NCBI RefSeq assembly: GCF_016313185.1
Contig: NZ_CP066218.1
Location: 1,550,001 to 1,614,000, forward strand
DNA length: 64,000 nucleotides
DNA from: Mycolicibacterium baixiangningiae
Lineage (GTDB): Bacteria; Actinomycetota; Actinomycetes; Mycobacteriales; Mycobacteriaceae
Direction: 5' to 3'
A model generated the notes under the pieces. That model saw nothing but the letters and a program-made list of their open reading frames with translations, searched no databases and had not been told where the DNA came from. The translations under genes were made by a program, and so were the position numbers. This document shows positions 61,628 to 64,000 of the stretch, piece by piece (position 1 is the stretch's first letter; the number at the start of each line of letters is the position of its first letter).

Positions 61628-61906
61628 ATGGCGTTTTCAGTGGTTCCCCCAGGGCTCGAGGCGTTTTCGGCCGCCAATGCCGCTGCCGCACAGGCTGTGG
61701 CCGCGGCGGGATCGGCAGACCACGCCGCGAACATGGGCTCGGCCGCGGCGGCATTGGGTCCGATCGGCGCCGAGTTCCTCGCGGCTTACGGGCCGGCTCA
61801 GGCGAACAACTATGCCGCGACACTGGCGGTTGCCCAACTGCACGCTGCGATCGGGGTGGCGACGGAGGCAGCGAAAACCTCCTTCATCGCCACCGACAAC
61901 GGCTGA
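61628..61906 (+). CDS. EspC/EspF-like ESX substrate
   Basis: 92-aa helical protein of the type VII secretion target family that includes EspC and EspF (DUF2580-like): small, Ala-rich, without signal peptide, with a helix-turn-helix pattern (AANMGSAAAALGPIGAEFLAAYGPAQANNYAATLAVAQLH) and a C-terminal helix (ATEAAKTSFIATDNG). ATG 61628 has a strong ribosome-binding site GAGAGGAAG. The next gene encodes an EspE/EspA-like protein 11 nt downstream, the arrangement of the EspA-EspC and EspE-EspF substrate pairs. PE-type is the main alternative. Confidence 0.65.
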   Translation: MAFSVVPPGLEAFSAANAAAAQAVAAAGSADHAANMGSAAAALGPIGAEFLAAYGPAQANNYAATLAVAQLHAAIGVATEAAKTSFIATDNG

Positions 61907-61917
61907 GCGGGGGCTCG

Positions 61918-63261
61918 GTGGCATCGACGACGCCGCACTACTCACCGGGGGTCAGCGCCGAGACGCTGCGCCCGGTGTCGGCGGAGCCGAACTCGGAGTC
62001 ATCCGGCGCCCTCGACGCGGCACATGCAAACCTGGACGGCTACCTGAACGAGCCGGTCCGCGACATCCTGTCCCGGCTCGGGCTGGCTTCGAACGGAGCG
62101 CCGGCCAACCCGGCCAACCCGGCCAACCCGGCTAATCCCGCACCGTCGCATCAGTCGCAGCCACCCCAATCCCCCGGTGGCGATGCGCCCGGCGACGGTG
62201 GGGCTGGCGGATTCGATCCATCGCAGATGATTCAACCGGTCACCGACGCACTCGGCAGCCTTGGCTCGGGTCAAATGGGCCAACCCGACCCGACGCAGTC
62301 GTTCGACGGGATCAACCAGGCGCTGGAGACCGCGGGAAGCCAAGTGCAGGAGGCGCTCGCGGTCCTGGGAGACGATTGGCAGGGTGACGCCAGTACGGCG
62401 GCACAGACCACCACCCAAGCCGCGCTGTCGGATGGAAGCAGGGTGGCCGACCAGGCTGCGACGCTCCGTTCGAGCCTCGCTACGGCGACCGCTGCGGTGC
62501 AGGACGCACAGGCGCGTCTCATCGAGATCATCAACGTGTTTTGGGCCAAGATCGCCGCCATCGGGCCGAACATTATCTTCCCCTGGGGAATTGCCGCGGC
62601 CATCGCGGCCGCGACGGAGGCGGTCACCTCGACCGGCGAGGTCATGGCGCAGACCCAGGGCACCCTGGCAGGCGAAGCTGCCACGGTGACGACTGCCGGT
62701 GCTGCCGTGGACGTCACCGCCACCCCCGCTCTCGGAACGGGAGTGCAGGCGTTGAATCCGTTGATGCAACTGGCATCTTCGGTCGCGTCTCCGGTGGTGC
62801 AGGCGATCGGTTCTGTATCGGGCGCGAGCGCCCCGACGGGCGCGACGACGGCCCCGGCCCCGGCCCGGGCTGCGGATGCGGCAGGCAGCGGCGGTGGTGG
62901 TGGAGGCGCGTCGGGTGGTGGTGCCGGCGCTCTTGGCAGCGGACTGTCGGCCGCGGCCACTGCGCCGGCCGCACGCCCGCTTGGTGCCGCGCTTCCCGCC
63001 GCCGAGACCACCACTCCGGTTCAGGCCACGTCGGCGAGGTCCGGCGTCGCAGCTGCGGGGGCCGGCGCGCCAATGGGGGGCGGGGCCCCGATGGGCCACC
63101 AGGGCAAGGCCGGGATCGCCGGCGGCCACAGCGCGGCCGACTTCCTGCACACCTCGGACCAGGGCGGCGAGATCGTCGGTGATCTCGGCAGAGTCGCACC
63201 ACCGGTAATCGGTGAGAAGGACCCACTGGACAGTCCCGATGTCGGACTGCGGATTAGATAG
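61918..63261 (+). CDS. EspE/EspA-like ESX substrate
   Basis: 447-aa Ala/Gly/Pro-rich protein with no signal peptide. It has a WxG motif (LGDDWQGDAST near residue 155) inside a long helical segment, a hydrophobic stretch WAKIAAIGPNIIFPWGIAAAI near residue 210, and a low-complexity Gly-rich C-terminus (GSGGGGGGASGGGAGALGSG). Near residue 61 it carries an NPA tandem repeat. This fits the EspA/EspE class of ESX substrates, secreted with EspC-type partners and usually co-dependent. GTG 61918 follows the partner gene by 11 nt. The assignment is by architecture and context. Confidence 0.65.
   Translation: MASTTPHYSPGVSAETLRPVSAEPNSESSGALDAAHANLDGYLNEPVRDILSRLGLASNGAPANPANPANPANPAPSHQSQPPQSPGGDAPGDGGAGGFDPSQMIQPVTDALGSLGSGQMGQPDPTQSFDGINQALETAGSQVQEALAVLGDDWQGDASTAAQTTTQAALSDGSRVADQAATLRSSLATATAAVQDAQARLIEIINVFWAKIAAIGPNIIFPWGIAAAIAAATEAVTSTGEVMAQTQGTLAGEAATVTTAGAAVDVTATPALGTGVQALNPLMQLASSVASPVVQAIGSVSGASAPTGATTAPAPARAADAAGSGGGGGGASGGGAGALGSGLSAAATAPAARPLGAALPAAETTTPVQATSARSGVAAAGAGAPMGGGAPMGHQGKAGIAGGHSAADFLHTSDQGGEIVGDLGRVAPPVIGEKDPLDSPDVGLRIR
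62106..62141 (+). repeat. Short tandem repeat encoding (NPA)n
   Basis: About four copies of the 9-nt unit AACCCGGCC, with the last decayed, encode consecutive Asn-Pro-Ala in the EspE/EspA-like protein. The repeat is in frame, so copy number changes would alter only linker length. Confidence 0.6.
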
Positions 63262-63273
63262 GAGTCGAAACTC

Positions 63274-63570
63274 ATGGTGGACAACGAGATTCTGCGGATG
63301 CGGCCGACGGAGGTCGCCGAGGCATCGGCCCAGTTGGACGCGCTGGCCAGCCGCGTGGAGCAGTTGATGCACACCGAGACCCCCAACCTGTCGGTGCAGG
63401 CGGGCGCGCGTGACGAGGTATCGCAGCGGGTTGCGAACACCCTCAACGGCGTTCACGACGCGTTCGGCGCGTCCGTGGAACGGGGTGCCACCGAGATGCG
63501 CGAGACGGCCGCCACTCTGCGTTCTCAGGCCGACGACGTCACGAACCTCGACGAAGGCTTCGCAGTCTGA
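63274..63570 (+). CDS. PE-like protein
   Basis: 98-aa helical protein with no signal peptide. It carries the DEVSxR motif near residues 46-51 (ARDEVSQRVANTLN) characteristic of PE-domain helix 2 and ends in an Asp/Glu-rich tail (NLDEGFAV) that may contain a YxxxD/E-type export signal variant (the expected tyrosine is absent). ATG 63274. It lies 12 nt after the EspE/EspA-like gene and before a PPE-like gene, the standard PE-PPE order, so the two probably form a heterodimer. A WXG100 protein is the main alternative; there is no W-x-G. Confidence 0.55.
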   Translation: MVDNEILRMRPTEVAEASAQLDALASRVEQLMHTETPNLSVQAGARDEVSQRVANTLNGVHDAFGASVERGATEMRETAATLRSQADDVTNLDEGFAV

Positions 63571-63645
63571 CCGTCGGCGTCGATCACCCGATCGTGCACC
63601 GCAGCAATCGTCACTCACCGGCAGCTCCAGAGAGGAGGTCAGGAC

Positions 63646-64000
63646 ATGGGATTCACGAACGTCGCGTGGGAATCGCGCAGCACCGAGCAGCTCGCCCGAG
63701 ACCTGACCGAGGGGCCCGGCCCCACTCCCGCCGGTCAAGCCGGAGCTGGCTGGGTGCGTGTCGCCAACGAGTTGGCTGCCGTGGCTGAGGATTACCAGAG
63801 GCTCGCCGACCAGCTGACCGGCGCGTTCGAGAGCGGTTCGGCCGAAGCGGTGGTCCGCCGGATCCAGGACTTCGGGAATTGGCTGCGGGCAATGAGTCTC
63901 AGCGCAGCAGGAAATGGGCAACGGGCCGAAGAGGCCGCCGTCGCCCACAGCGTCGCCATCCTGGCCATGCCGACGGTATCGGAAGCCGTCGAGGCGCAGA
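63646..64000 (+). CDS. PPE-like protein, N-terminal part (runs off the window)
   Basis: 118 residues are visible from ATG 63646, preceded by a strong ribosome-binding site AGAGGAGG. The start resembles a degenerate PPE domain: GFTNVAWESRSTEQLARDLTEGPGP, helix GWVRVANELAAVAEDYQRLADQL and then WLRAMSLSAAGNGQRAEEAAVAHSVAI. The usual PPE residues near position 7-9 are not conserved (VAWES). Together with the upstream PE-like gene it forms a probable PE-PPE pair. Export of such pairs normally requires an EspG chaperone, not seen in this window. Confidence 0.6.
   Translation, partial: MGFTNVAWESRSTEQLARDLTEGPGPTPAGQAGAGWVRVANELAAVAEDYQRLADQLTGAFESGSAEAVVRRIQDFGNWLRAMSLSAAGNGQRAEEAAVAHSVAILAMPTVSEAVEAQ

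Noticed and set aside
1..64000. tRNA, rRNA, CRISPR arrays, transposases, integrases and phage genes
   Set aside because: None was recognised on either strand by reading the sequence and translated ORFs; the repeats seen are too short or too few for CRISPR. A tRNA scan was not possible.

Overview
The window is high-G+C actinobacterial DNA from a mycobacterium, most likely a rapid grower (Mycolicibacterium-type). The first half follows the gene order of the Mycobacterium tuberculosis Rv1093-Rv1114 region: a glyA-type gene, desA2, phoH2, fumC, glpX, a DUF4245 protein, an AI-2E-type permease, a 3beta-hydroxysteroid dehydrogenase, xseB-xseA, the Rv1109c homologue, ispH, the Rv1111c homologue, ychF and a vapB/vapC remnant. 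The synteny is interrupted by accessory genes. These calls rest on recognition of the translated proteins, not on a database search.

Layout. 1-10.4 kb holds mostly housekeeping metabolism (partial DUF885 protein, serine hydroxymethyltransferase, acyl-ACP desaturase, PhoAT/PhoH2, an epimerase-like SDR, fumarase, class II fructose-1,6-bisphosphatase, a dienelactone-hydrolase-like protein) with GATTTCGGCGTG-type hairpins between genes. 10.4-24.3 kb is accessory: a small secreted protein with a Tat-signal SDR behind strong palindromes and next to a TetR gene, two tandem SDRs behind a degenerate KstR-like site, a sulfatase/HAD/formylglycine-generating-enzyme operon, a frameshifted mgtC, an MBL/carboxylesterase operon, an XRE regulator, and the 3beta-HSD gene behind a perfect KstR-type operator. 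24.3-29.9 kb returns to the core (xseBA, ispH, ychF). 29.9-31.8 kb is a patch of toxin-antitoxin genes and gene remnants (relBE intact, vapB with an internally deleted vapC, an ester-cyclase tail). 31.8-40 kb holds a papain-like hydrolase, a class III cyclase, a large kinase/aminotransferase fusion, alpha/beta hydrolases, a VOC protein and two Mce-associated-type membrane proteins.

40-64 kb is the main point of interest: a type VII secretion (ESX) locus of unusual composition that runs off the right edge. It contains a DUF2694/EspH-like protein, an ECF sigma factor, a YbaB/EspL-like protein, two EspI/MinD-like ATPases, mycP, single-chain eccC, two different eccD genes, eccB, eccE, a Rv0954-like membrane protein, eccA, an EspC/EspF-like and EspE/EspA-like substrate pair, and a PE-like/PPE-like pair. 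The strands alternate in blocks instead of forming one operon. eccC-eccD-mycP are translationally coupled by 4-nt GTGA overlaps. In resolved ESX membrane complexes each protomer holds two EccD copies, so two eccD genes raise the possibility of an EccD heterodimer. No espG or esxA/esxB pair is visible; they may lie beyond the window. An amino acid permease gene sits inside the locus and is flanked by 20-bp direct repeats. No rRNA, tRNA, CRISPR array, transposase or phage gene was recognised.
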